A stretch of DNA of 64,000 nucleotides from Bacillota bacterium. Lineage in GTDB: Bacteria; Bacillota; Clostridia; Lachnospirales; Lachnospiraceae. Below the pieces are notes generated by a model. The model was not told the origin of the DNA. It searched no databases and saw nothing but the letters and a program-made list of their open reading frames with translations. The translations under genes were made by a program, and so were the position numbers. The stretch lies in contig JAEWHR010000019.1 in assembly GCA_023387655.1 (NCBI GenBank), positions 1-64,000 on the forward strand, written 5' to 3'. Positions 17,501-25,325 of the stretch are shown piece after piece (within the stretch, counting starts at the first letter, position 1; each line of letters opens with the position of its first letter).

Positions 17501-18400
17501 ATGGATTTAAAGCAACTTCATTACTTTGTAACTGTTGTTCAAGAAGGTAATATTTCAAAAGCGGCGACAAAATTAAATCTAACACAGCCACCGTTAAGCA
17601 CACAAATAAAAAACTTAGAGGATGAGCTATCCGTTACTCTATTTGAAAGAGGCTCTAGAAAGATCGAACTCACTCAAGAAGGTAAAATACTTTATGCAAG
17701 AGCGCTTTCTATTCTTGAATTAACGGAACTTTCAAAAAAGGAACTAATAGACTATACCGCTGGTAATCTTGGCACTCTTCGTATCGGTGTGATTTCCTCT
17801 GTAGTTAATAGTTTTTTATACAATCTCATGCCAGACTTTCACAATCAATACAAAGAGATTCGTTATGATCTCTTTGAGGGTAATACTTATGATCAGATTC
17901 AAAAGCTACGTAATAATCTTATCGAACTTGCAATAGTCCGTACACCGTATGATGCAGAAGATTTATCTTCCTTTGTACTAAAAAAAGAGTCTATGATGGC
18001 TTTCGGTCATAAGAGTTTCTTTGTACAAACAGATATGAAATTACTTTTACAACAACCTCTTATATTATATCGCCGCTGGGAAAAAGTAATCATTGACTTG
18101 TGTCATTCCTACAATATAACACCTAATATTTTTTGTATGAATGATGATGCGAGAACAACTATTAGCCTTGCGAATGCAGGATATGGTATTGGTATTATAC
18201 CAGAATCAGCTGGATTGATTATATCAAAAAGTCTTACAATGAAAGAACACTTAAATAAAGATAATTTAGTAGAATGTTTAGAATTAAAAGAAGCCCGATT
18301 GGAATCTGATATATGCTTATTATATAAGCCTAACAGCTACATCTCAAAAGCAGGAGATTTATTTATCCAATATCTAAAAGATAAAGTATCCTCTCTATAA
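17501..18400 (+). CDS. LysR-family transcriptional regulator
   Basis: 299 residues, ATG behind AGAAAGGAGAACCCT. The N-terminal HTH is standard (LKQLHYFVTVVQEGNISKAA followed by TKLNLTQPPLSTQIKNLE), and the C-terminal two-lobed effector domain starts near residue 90 (LRIGVISSVVN). Effector unknown. It is divergent from the ABC exporter genes across a 192-bp gap that includes the dyad ATACGTAT, so exporter control is the obvious hypothesis. Confidence 0.9.
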   Translation: MDLKQLHYFVTVVQEGNISKAATKLNLTQPPLSTQIKNLEDELSVTLFERGSRKIELTQEGKILYARALSILELTELSKKELIDYTAGNLGTLRIGVISSVVNSFLYNLMPDFHNQYKEIRYDLFEGNTYDQIQKLRNNLIELAIVRTPYDAEDLSSFVLKKESMMAFGHKSFFVQTDMKLLLQQPLILYRRWEKVIIDLCHSYNITPNIFCMNDDARTTISLANAGYGIGIIPESAGLIISKSLTMKEHLNKDNLVECLELKEARLESDICLLYKPNSYISKAGDLFIQYLKDKVSSL

Positions 18401-18401
18401 A

Positions 18402-18469
18402 ATGATATTCAGCTGTTTTAATAATTTAATATGATATTCAGCTGTTTTAATAATTCAAAATGATATTCA
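18402..18469. repeat. 29-bp period direct repeat, 2.4 copies
   Basis: Two identical 25-bp copies (18402-18426, 18431-18455; core ATTCAGCTGTTTTAA) with 4-bp spacers and a third, truncated copy beginning at 18460 (ATGATATTCA). They start immediately after the LysR stop codon. Young duplication, since copies are identical. Confidence 0.85.
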
Positions 18470-18534
18470 CTCTTTTACTTCATACTCATAAGTGAAATCT
18501 GACACACTTGCATATAATACAATGAGGTGATTTT

Positions 18535-18621
18535 ATGTTAGTGATGACGTATCAGGAATACTACAAGCGCACCCGTGGGTGGAATGTCATATTCAAAAAT
18601 GCACCAAAAAAGAATAATTAG
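18535..18621 (+). CDS. possible small ORF, 28 residues
   Basis: ATG at 18535 is preceded by ATGAGGTGATTTT, a good ribosome site, and by TATAAT (18513-18518). The product begins MLVMTYQEYYKRTRGWNVIF and ends with a basic KNAPKKNN tail: an aromatic- and lysine-rich micropeptide. The stop is followed by a hairpin shared with the opposite strand. No homologue recognised; it may be the remnant of a larger gene. Low confidence. Confidence 0.35.
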   Translation: MLVMTYQEYYKRTRGWNVIFKNAPKKNN

Positions 18622-18625
18622 AAAA

Positions 18626-18670
18626 AGTACATCTCATCGTGATATTAATTAACACACTTTGAGATGTACT
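18626..18670 (-). terminator. terminator of the carboxyltransferase operon
   Basis: Perfect 11-bp stem AGTACATCTCA / TGAGATGTACT, followed on the minus strand by TTTTTCTAATTATT. It is about 130 bp past the stop at 18799; the intervening DNA shows nothing else. Confidence 0.7.
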
Positions 18671-18798
18671 CAAAAGAAATATCGAATACTTCTATAACTA
18701 GTTCATTATTTATCATTTCTTAATCTAACTTGTTACTTAAAACTCCGTTCATAGCACGAACAAAGCCTTGTACTACCTTTTCTTTCCACTTTGTTTCT

Positions 18799-20232
18799 TT
18801 ACACTGGATAAGCCTTATTATCAGTATCAGCTACCGTAACATCTACCTTCGTCTGCTGAGCTTGACGATACTTAAAGAATTCTGTTGCAACCTGTGGGAA
18901 TAACGCATAGGAAAGAACATCCTCTTCTTGCTGCTTCCATTCTGCCATTTCCTTCTCGATTTTCACTAATTCTGGCTCAAGTAGGTCTGCTGGACGACAT
19001 GTAATTGGTTTCTTATCTCCGATTGCTTTTTTCTGTACTTCTGGATTAAATGGTTTTACAGTCTGACCATATTCTCCACTTAGAATCGCTTTGCTTTCTT
19101 TTGTAATCATCTTATATCTCTCACCAGCAAGTACATTTAGAACTGCTTGAGTACCAACAATTTGAGAACTTGGAGTAACAAGTGGCGGTTCTCCAAAGTC
19201 TTTACGTACACGAGGAATTTCTTGTAATACTTCATAGTACTTATCTTCTGCATTTTGTTCCTTTAATTGAGATACTAAATTACTAAGCATACCACCTGGT
19301 ACCTGATATAATAATGTCTTAATATTTACACCCATAACCTTTGGATTTAATAAGCCAGTCTTTAATGATTGCTCCTGCAATGGACGGAAATAATCAGCGA
19401 TTTCAGACAGCAAATCTTGATCATATCCCGTATCATATGGAGTTCCCTTAAAGGTCTCTACCATTACTTCTGTTGCTGGTTGGCTCGTCCCCATAGCAAA
19501 CGGCGACATTGCGGTGTCAATAATATCACATCCGGCCTCAACTGCTTTTAAATATGTCATTCCTGCGACACCGGAGGTATAATGCGTATGCAAGTCAATT
19601 GGTATCTTAACTGCATTTTTAATTGCTGTTACAAGATTTGTAGCTTCATATGGTACTAGAAGACCCGCCATATCCTTAATACAGATAGAATCAGCACCCA
19701 TCTCCTCTATTTTTTTTGCCATTGTTACATAATACTCTGTGGTATAAGCATCACCTAGCGTATAAGATATAGCAATTTGAGCATGACCTTTTTCTTTGTT
19801 TACTGCTTTCACAGCGCATTGTAGATTTCTAAGATCATTTAAAGCGTCAAAGATACGAATGATATCAATACCATTCGCTATAGATTTCTGTACAAAATAC
19901 TCTACTACATCATCCGCATAATGACGATATCCAAGAATGTTTTGACCACGGAATAACATCTGTAACTTTGTATTCTTAAAACCATCCCTTAATTTTCTAA
20001 GTCTTTCCCATGGATCTTCTTTTAAGAAACGTAAGGATGCATCAAATGTAGCACCACCCCAACACTCAACTGCATGATATCCTACTTTATCCATCTTTTC
20101 GATAATAGGAAGCATCTGCTCCGTTGTCATTCTGGTCGCGATTAATGACTGATGCGCATCACGTAATATCGTTTCGGTAATCTTTACCGGTTTTTTCACT
20201 TGCTCTGTCATAACTCTACCTCCATTTTTCAA
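18799..20232 (-). CDS. biotin-dependent carboxyltransferase 5S subunit / OadA-like alpha subunit
   Basis: 477 residues, ending before any biotin domain. The TIM-barrel carboxyltransferase domain starts with ETILRDAHQSLIATRMTT (about 17-34); metal ligands are Asp in RDAHQS and the histidines in IDLHTHYTSGV (about 218), and the carbamylated Lys is in CIKDMAGL (about 187). A conserved carrier-interacting domain follows (about 320-460). The length fits the 5S subunit of transcarboxylase or the stand-alone OadA without a carrier. It transfers CO2 between carboxybiotin and pyruvate/oxaloacetate. Last gene of a four-gene operon; start is the ATG after AGGTAGAGTT or an upstream in-frame one. Confidence 0.88.
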   Translation of the reverse strand: MKNGGRVMTEQVKKPVKITETILRDAHQSLIATRMTTEQMLPIIEKMDKVGYHAVECWGGATFDASLRFLKEDPWERLRKLRDGFKNTKLQMLFRGQNILGYRHYADDVVEYFVQKSIANGIDIIRIFDALNDLRNLQCAVKAVNKEKGHAQIAISYTLGDAYTTEYYVTMAKKIEEMGADSICIKDMAGLLVPYEATNLVTAIKNAVKIPIDLHTHYTSGVAGMTYLKAVEAGCDIIDTAMSPFAMGTSQPATEVMVETFKGTPYDTGYDQDLLSEIADYFRPLQEQSLKTGLLNPKVMGVNIKTLLYQVPGGMLSNLVSQLKEQNAEDKYYEVLQEIPRVRKDFGEPPLVTPSSQIVGTQAVLNVLAGERYKMITKESKAILSGEYGQTVKPFNPEVQKKAIGDKKPITCRPADLLEPELVKIEKEMAEWKQQEEDVLSYALFPQVATEFFKYRQAQQTKVDVTVADTDNKAYPV

Positions 20233-20244
20233 GTTATATAGAAA

Positions 20245-20679
20245 CTAGTTTAAGGTTACTAAAACCTCACCTGCTTCAACATTAGAGCCTACCGAAGTAT
20301 CGATACTTGCTATTGTACCATCATTTGGAGCAACGATTTCATTCTCCATCTTCATAGCTTCCAGAATCAAAATCACTTGACCTCTCTTTACAATATCACC
20401 TACATTAGCTTTTACACCTAAGATTTTACCAGGCATAGGTGAATTAACTTTAATACTCCCCGAAGTTCCAGAAGGTGTAGCTGGCTTTACAACTGGTACT
20501 GGTGCAGCTGCTGGTATTTCTGCTACTGGTGTAGTTGTTACAGTTGGTACTGGAGCTGCTACCATCGCTACTGATGAAACAGGTGCTGGCACAGGCTGTG
20601 TGGTTACTACACCTGCAATATTCTCTTCTACACTAACTTGATAAACGTTACCATTTACAGTGATTGTATAGTTCTTCAT
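20245..20679 (-). CDS. biotin carboxyl carrier protein
   Basis: 144 residues from the ATG at 20679, preceded by TTAAGGAGGATTACGTA. N-terminal strand MKNYTITVNGNVYQVSVEE, then a long Ala/Pro/Val/Thr-rich flexible linker (about 25-75) and a C-terminal biotinyl domain with the acceptor Lys in LEAMKMENEIVAP (about 110). This is the mobile carrier (1.3S-like) that moves CO2 between the two transferase subunits encoded on either side. Its linker is the longest low-complexity stretch in the operon. Confidence 0.9.
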   Translation of the reverse strand: MKNYTITVNGNVYQVSVEENIAGVVTTQPVPAPVSSVAMVAAPVPTVTTTPVAEIPAAAPVPVVKPATPSGTSGSIKVNSPMPGKILGVKANVGDIVKRGQVILILEAMKMENEIVAPNDGTIASIDTSVGSNVEAGEVLVTLN

Positions 20680-20698
20680 TACGTAATCCTCCTTAACG

Positions 20699-21022
20699 TT
20701 AGGCATTTTGCCATCTTGATTTATTCACTTTTCTAATAGATCTTACATAAAGTCCATTTTCAGGAACTTGGTTCCCCTTGGAAGCCTCATAAGCATAGAT
20801 TGCAGCAGTAATTGCCGCAACTAATTCAAGGTCATCCGAAACGTCAACTTCCCCGAAAGTATTTGGCTGTACTGATACAGCCTCACTTTTCGATGGAATG
20901 GTTTGTTTCAAGGCTATTTCTAATTTGTTGATGTACTTAAAGAGGCATATAAAACCAATAACTACCAAAAGTAGAATCAACACGGAAATACCCATTATTG
21001 TATATAATAAATCTGTTCCCAT
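20699..21022 (-). CDS. OadG-family gamma subunit
   Basis: 107 residues, ATG after GAGGTGAAACT. One N-terminal membrane helix (about 8-30, MGISVLILLLVVIGFICLF), a polar linker, and the typical C-terminal ELVAAITAAIYAYEASKG followed by LYVRSIRKV. In sodium-pumping decarboxylases this subunit anchors the alpha subunit to the membrane OadB/MmdB pump. No beta subunit is encoded here. Overlaps nothing; 14 bp after the 12S-like gene. Confidence 0.85.
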   Translation of the reverse strand: MGTDLLYTIMGISVLILLLVVIGFICLFKYINKLEIALKQTIPSKSEAVSVQPNTFGEVDVSDDLELVAAITAAIYAYEASKGNQVPENGLYVRSIRKVNKSRWQNA

Positions 21023-21036
21023 AGTTTCACCTCAAT

Positions 21037-22470
21037 TTAAACCGTTCCATGCTTTTTGCTAGGTCGGTTCTCTCTCTTTGTGAATAGCATTTCAAATGCA
21101 TAGATGACATGTTGCCTTACACTCTCTGGTGATATGATGGCGTCCACATAACCACGTTTTGCTGCAGATTCTGCACTTTGTTGTAATTCTTTATACTCAT
21201 TGGCCTTTCTTGCTTGTACTTCTTGATCATCTGCATACATAATCTGCGATGCAAGTTTAGCGTCCATCGTCCCAATCATCGAATCTTCTAACGCAAACAC
21301 CATATCAGCACCAATATGTTTCGAGTTCATTGTTATGTATGCACTACCGTATGCCTTCTCTAATATGACATTTACCTTTGGTACAGTTGCGTTCGCAAAA
21401 GCATATGTTAATTTAGCAGCAGCTATTGCAATGGTACTTGCATCCTTCATTGTTGCACTATATCCCGAAATATTCGTAAGTGTCAGTACTGGGATTTGAA
21501 ATGCGTTACAGAACTTTACAAATTTCTCTGCTTTATAACAACCTGCTGTAGTTAAAGAATCATCATATTTTTCTATGATATTACCATCTTCATCTAATAA
21601 TGCATTACGATTCGCTATAGCACCAACCGTTGCACCATTTAATTTAATAAAGCCAATAACCATATCCTTAGCATAAGCTTTTTTTACTTCTAAGAAAATA
21701 CCATGATCTGATAAATCCTTAAGTGCAAGCGTCGTATCACTAGATTTTGAGGTAAAGGAGGATAAAGAACGATTTAAGTCATCTGTACATTCCTCATAAG
21801 GAGCATCGTCTTCATTATTGGATGGCAACATGACAACTAAGTTACGAATGCTATTAAGTACAGATACTTCATCTGCTTCGACAAAATCAACAACACCAGA
21901 CTCAGCCATAAAAGAAGCTGTTGCGGTATCACATTTTAAAGAATTGTTTCCTAGAATTGCGTTTGGAGCGTTTACGAATAATTTTGCGTTCTTCTCTTCC
22001 ATAAAGATGAAGTCGCTTAAAGATGCGGATACAGCACTACCTCCTCCGCAAGTACCAAAAATAGCAGTAATCTGTGGGATTACTCCGGAAGCCAAAGTTT
22101 GTTTTAGATAAATATCTCCAAATCCAGCCAATGCGTCCGTTGCCTCCTGTAATCTTAAACCGGCACAATCAATTAATCCGATGACAGGTACACCAACTTT
22201 CATTGCGAGATCATATAGATTTGATATTTTTTTAGCGTGCATTTCACCTATGGAACCATTCATTACAGTTACATCCTGACTATAAACATAAACAGGATTC
22301 CCATCAATAATTCCATAACCCGTAATAACACCATCGGAAGGTACTTCTTTTTGTTGCAGGTTGAAATCAGTACTTCTTCTAGTAACCAAAGCACCAACCT
22401 CAACAAAACTGTTCTCGTCAAGCAAAGTTACAATCCTATCCCTTGCTGACAGTAGTGATGTACTAGTCAT
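21037..22470 (-). CDS. acyl-CoA carboxyltransferase (12S/MmdA-like)
   Basis: 477 residues, ATG after GGAGGCCTGAAT. A crotonase-fold carboxyltransferase with both N and C domains: GVITGYGIIDGNPVYVYSQD (about 44-63), IGLIDCAGLRLQEA (about 97-110), the oxyanion segment FGTCGGGSAVSA (about 138-149) and the C-domain VILEKAYGSAYITMNSK (about 367-383). Works on propionyl/methylmalonyl- or acetyl-CoA-type substrates. It is slightly shorter and more diverged than MmdA (about 510). First gene of the operon; likely donor/acceptor partner of the 5S-like subunit. Confidence 0.85.
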   Translation of the reverse strand: MTSTSLLSARDRIVTLLDENSFVEVGALVTRRSTDFNLQQKEVPSDGVITGYGIIDGNPVYVYSQDVTVMNGSIGEMHAKKISNLYDLAMKVGVPVIGLIDCAGLRLQEATDALAGFGDIYLKQTLASGVIPQITAIFGTCGGGSAVSASLSDFIFMEEKNAKLFVNAPNAILGNNSLKCDTATASFMAESGVVDFVEADEVSVLNSIRNLVVMLPSNNEDDAPYEECTDDLNRSLSSFTSKSSDTTLALKDLSDHGIFLEVKKAYAKDMVIGFIKLNGATVGAIANRNALLDEDGNIIEKYDDSLTTAGCYKAEKFVKFCNAFQIPVLTLTNISGYSATMKDASTIAIAAAKLTYAFANATVPKVNVILEKAYGSAYITMNSKHIGADMVFALEDSMIGTMDAKLASQIMYADDQEVQARKANEYKELQQSAESAAKRGYVDAIISPESVRQHVIYAFEMLFTKRENRPSKKHGTV

Positions 22471-22751
22471 ATTCAGGCCTCCATATATTTAATAGTTAAA
22501 CCAATTTTTTGCCAATTACTATTATAATCCTTACCTGTCAAACATGCAACCTCTATTCACTTTTTTTGATGGTTTCGGCATCATATTGTATATGTTTTTT
22601 AAATAATACTAATATTTTTTGTTACATTTGACATATTCTTAAGACTAACCTTCATTCAATAATGACTCTTTTCAATTGCCAAGTTCACCTGATATCCTGC
22701 GAAGAGCCATTTAAATTATAGGTAAATACAGAGCGAATACTCAATTTTAAA
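22471..22751. other. intergenic region upstream of the carboxyltransferase operon
   Basis: About 280 bp without ORFs between the operon start and the recA-recX terminator. It is AT-rich and must contain the operon promoter, but I see no confident -35/-10 pair and no riboswitch-like fold. Confidence 0.4.
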
Positions 22752-22806
22752 AAAGCAGAGGTTCCTAAGGAGTTTCTGAATAAATACTCCTTATTACCTC
22801 TGCTTT
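22752..22806 (-). terminator. recA-recX terminator
   Basis: Strong two-part hairpin: 10-bp outer stem AAAGCAGAGG / CCTCTGCTTT, inner stem TAAGGAGT / ACTCCTTA, followed on the minus strand by a T6 run. Confidence 0.85.
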
Positions 22807-22922
22807 ATTATTACATAATGATTCCCTCTAGTTTTTCGCTCTCACTGTCGTCTTTTTTTAATTCTCACTATCGTTCAGTTATATATCTGATTATGGTTTC
22901 TTTTATTATCTGATTTTCTTTC

Positions 22923-23558
22923 TTATTCTTCTGCTCGTAACACTTTTTGTATGGTATGGTTTTGAAACCCTTTCCGATAAAGAGATGCTATTAATTTTTG
23001 TTTTTCTTCCTTAGACAATTCGTCGATTGGCTTTCCTTTTCTTTTAATTAACCTCAGAATAGCTTCTTCTTCTAAGTCCCTAGCCTCAGTTGATTCTAGA
23101 AAAGATTCCATGAGTTCCTCATATGCTCTATCGATATCAGATTGGTTAATTCCTTTTTGATACAATGCATAGCTAAGCTGACGCTTGCTTTTAGCCTGGT
23201 ATCTACCCCTGATATAATTAAGAGTATAACGATAATCATCCAAATAATGAAAGCTCTTAACATAGGCGATTGCTTGGGTTACGATATGTTCTGGAAACTC
23301 TTTTTCTTTAAGTTTCGTGGTTAATTCAAGCTCCGTCCGATCCATTCGCTCAAGTATCGTTAACGCTTGTTTTTTCGCATATCGTAATACTATTTCGGAT
23401 TCTATCTTTAGTAGTAAGGTATCCGATATCCTTTGACCAACTTCTAAAGTAAGCTCTCTGAAATCCTTTCGATAAAGCCAAAATGCAGCCTCATCATTAA
23501 GAAAGATTTGCACTCTTACCTTATCCATTGGCTTAATTTCGGTTACTATGAATTCCAT
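22923..23558 (-). CDS. recX: regulatory protein RecX
   Basis: 211 residues starting 3 bp after the recA stop. Three-helix RecX repeats are visible: ALTILERMDRTELELTTKLK (about 64-83), DDYRYTLNYIRGRYQAKSKR (about 107-126), ALYQKGINQSDIDRAYEELM and a C-terminal SLYRKGFQNHTIQKVL. RecX binds RecA filaments and restrains their activity. Position directly behind recA supports the name. The N-terminal about 50 residues form a small beta domain. Confidence 0.88.
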   Translation of the reverse strand: MEFIVTEIKPMDKVRVQIFLNDEAAFWLYRKDFRELTLEVGQRISDTLLLKIESEIVLRYAKKQALTILERMDRTELELTTKLKEKEFPEHIVTQAIAYVKSFHYLDDYRYTLNYIRGRYQAKSKRQLSYALYQKGINQSDIDRAYEELMESFLESTEARDLEEEAILRLIKRKGKPIDELSKEEKQKLIASLYRKGFQNHTIQKVLRAEE

Positions 23559-23561
23559 CGA

Positions 23562-24584
23562 TTACTCTTCTACCTTCTTCTTTAAATCATTCGGAAGATT
23601 ATGTCTCTCTCTTACTTGTTCTTCCACCTCTGCTAAGATTTCTGGATTCTCTCTTAAGAATACTTTCGCATTCTCGCGACCCTGGCCAATCTTTGCTTCA
23701 TTGTAAGCATACCAAGCTCCGCTCTTAACAATAATTCCCTCATTCGCTGCCAAATCTAGAATATCTCCTTCTCTTGAGATTCCCTGACCGAACATAATAT
23801 CGAATTCTGCCTCTTTAAATGGTGGTGCAATCTTATTCTTTACAACCTTAATTCTTGTTCTATTACCAACAACATCTCCACCAAGTTTTAATGATTCAAT
23901 TCTTCGAACATCCAAACGAATGGAGGAATAGAACTTTAACGCACGACCACCAGTTGTTGTCTCTGGATTACCAAACATAACGCCAACCTTCTCACGTAGC
24001 TGATTAATAAAGATTACAATACAGTTAGACTTACTAATGACTGCTGTTAACTTACGTAGTGCCTGTGACATTAATCTAGCTTGTAGACCAACATGGGAAT
24101 CTCCCATATCACCATCAATCTCTGCCTTCGGTACTAATGCAGCAACAGAGTCTACGATAACGATATCAACTGCACCAGAACGAACCATCGTCTCTGTAAT
24201 CTCAAGTGCTTGTTCTCCGTTATCTGGCTGGGAAATATATAGGTTATCGATATCTACACCTATTCTCTTTGCATATACAGGATCCAGCGCATGCTCTGCA
24301 TCAATGAATCCTGCAATACCGCCTCTTTTTTGAACTTCAGCAACCATATGAAGTGCAACTGTAGTCTTACCACTACTTTCCGGTCCATATACTTCAACGA
24401 TTCTTCCCTTTGGAATTCCACCAAGACCTAATGCAATATCAAGACTAATGGACCCCGTTGGAATCGTCTCTATGTTCATATGAGTTCCTGTATCCCCTAG
24501 TTTCATTACGGAGCCCTTACCATATTGCTTTTCTATCTGCGCTAAAGCAGATTCTAATGCTTTTATCTTATCCTCATTCGCCAT
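23562..24584 (-). CDS. recA: recombinase RecA
   Basis: 340 residues. Walker A GPESSGKTT (about 65), MAW motif region LYISQPDNGEQALEI, Walker B VDIVIVDSVAAL (about 140), the L1 region EIDGDMGDSHVGLQARLMSQ and the L2 region IFINQLREKVGVMFGNPETT followed by TGGRALKFYSS. DNA strand exchange and LexA co-protease role. Transcribed from a consensus promoter with an SOS box just downstream of the -10, in one operon with recX. Confidence 0.97.
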   Translation of the reverse strand: MANEDKIKALESALAQIEKQYGKGSVMKLGDTGTHMNIETIPTGSISLDIALGLGGIPKGRIVEVYGPESSGKTTVALHMVAEVQKRGGIAGFIDAEHALDPVYAKRIGVDIDNLYISQPDNGEQALEITETMVRSGAVDIVIVDSVAALVPKAEIDGDMGDSHVGLQARLMSQALRKLTAVISKSNCIVIFINQLREKVGVMFGNPETTTGGRALKFYSSIRLDVRRIESLKLGGDVVGNRTRIKVVKNKIAPPFKEAEFDIMFGQGISREGDILDLAANEGIIVKSGAWYAYNEAKIGQGRENAKVFLRENPEILAEVEEQVRERHNLPNDLKKKVEE

Positions 24585-24609
24585 TTTTACTTCTCCTTTT
24601 TTCCTATAC

Positions 24610-24623
24610 CAAACATGTGTTCT
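24610..24623 (-). promoter_or_regulatory. LexA (SOS) box of recA
   Basis: Minus-strand AGAACACATGTTTG matches the Gram-positive LexA/DinR consensus CGAACRNRYGTTYG at most positions (GAAC-N4-GTTT). It lies just after the -10 of the recA promoter, a position that would block transcription. Confidence 0.7.
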
Positions 24624-24635
24624 TATTTAGTTATC

Positions 24636-24664
24636 ATCTTATCTTATTCTAAGATTTTTGTCAA
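24636..24664 (-). promoter_or_regulatory. recA promoter
   Basis: TTGACA (minus strand, 24664-24659), 17-bp spacer, TAAGAT (24641-24636). Confidence 0.7.
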
Positions 24665-24674
24665 TACCTTATGC

Positions 24675-24720
24675 CAAACAAATCATCGAGTTACTTATCT
24701 CAAACAAAGCATCGAGTAAC
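24675..24720. repeat. 20-bp direct repeat pair upstream of the recA promoter
   Basis: CAAACAAATCATCGAGTTAC (24675-24694) recurs at 24701-24720 with two differences; period 26 bp. They lie 10 bp beyond the -35 hexamer. The rest of the 24585-25080 gap has no ORF with a ribosome site and no hairpin I would defend. Confidence 0.6.
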
Positions 24721-25080
24721 AAAAATCGTACTATGAATTCCTATGTTTTTAAAAGATTATAAATATCATAAATTTCTAACCTCATTCATAACATCGACAA
24801 TACGATTCTAGTAACTTGATCTATCAATAGTATACGAAAGCTTGGTTAACTTGTAAATAAGAGAATGGAAAAGAAGATATAGAAAAAAATCATGTTTTCT
24901 CACACAAATGCACAATATTAGCTTCATGAATGAAAATATTACTTTCTGTGTACAATAGTAACGTAATCCACAGATAAGTATTATTCTATGAAAACTTAAA
25001 GATGTAATGCGCCTCGTTTACTATGAATAACATTTACTAGTGGTGTCCTAATAAAAAGAAAAATAAGTAGAGGTAAGATT

Positions 25081-25257
25081 ATGAACGATGACGATATTAT
25101 CTGCACATGTTATGATGTAACTGTAAAAGACATTAAAGCTGCTTATGCGAATGGTGCAAAAACTTTAGAAGAAATCGAAGAAGCTACCAAAGCTGGTACT
25201 CTTTGCGGAGCTTGTATTGGTGATATTGAAAGTCTTCTTGATACATTAAACAAATAA
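25081..25257 (+). CDS. BFD-like [2Fe-2S]-binding protein
   Basis: 58-residue protein starting at an ATG behind AGAGGTAAGATT. Cysteines are arranged C8-x-C10 and C42-x-x-C45 (IICTCYDVTVKDI ... GTLCGACIGDIE), the four-cysteine pattern of the BFD-like [2Fe-2S] domain of bacterioferritin-associated ferredoxin, NifU and NirB. It is free-standing here. It may deliver electrons or sense iron; no bacterioferritin is nearby. The gene is too short for many ORF cut-offs and is followed by a clear terminator. Confidence 0.82.
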   Translation: MNDDDIICTCYDVTVKDIKAAYANGAKTLEEIEEATKAGTLCGACIGDIESLLDTLNK

Positions 25258-25276
25258 TAGGTATAAATTACCCCGA

Positions 25277-25320
25277 AAAGGGCTGCCACAGAAGTGAATT
25301 ATCTTCCATGGCAACCCTTT
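25277..25320. terminator. bidirectional terminator between the BFD-like and ilvA genes
   Basis: AAAGGGCTGCCA / TGGCAACCCTTT, 12-bp stem with one mismatch, A-rich on the left and T-rich on the right, between convergent genes. Confidence 0.75.
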
Positions 25321-25325
25321 ATTTC

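Noticed and set aside
24585..25080. small RNA gene in the 500-bp recA upstream gap
   Set aside because: Apart from promoter, SOS box and a direct repeat I found no stable hairpin with a U tract.
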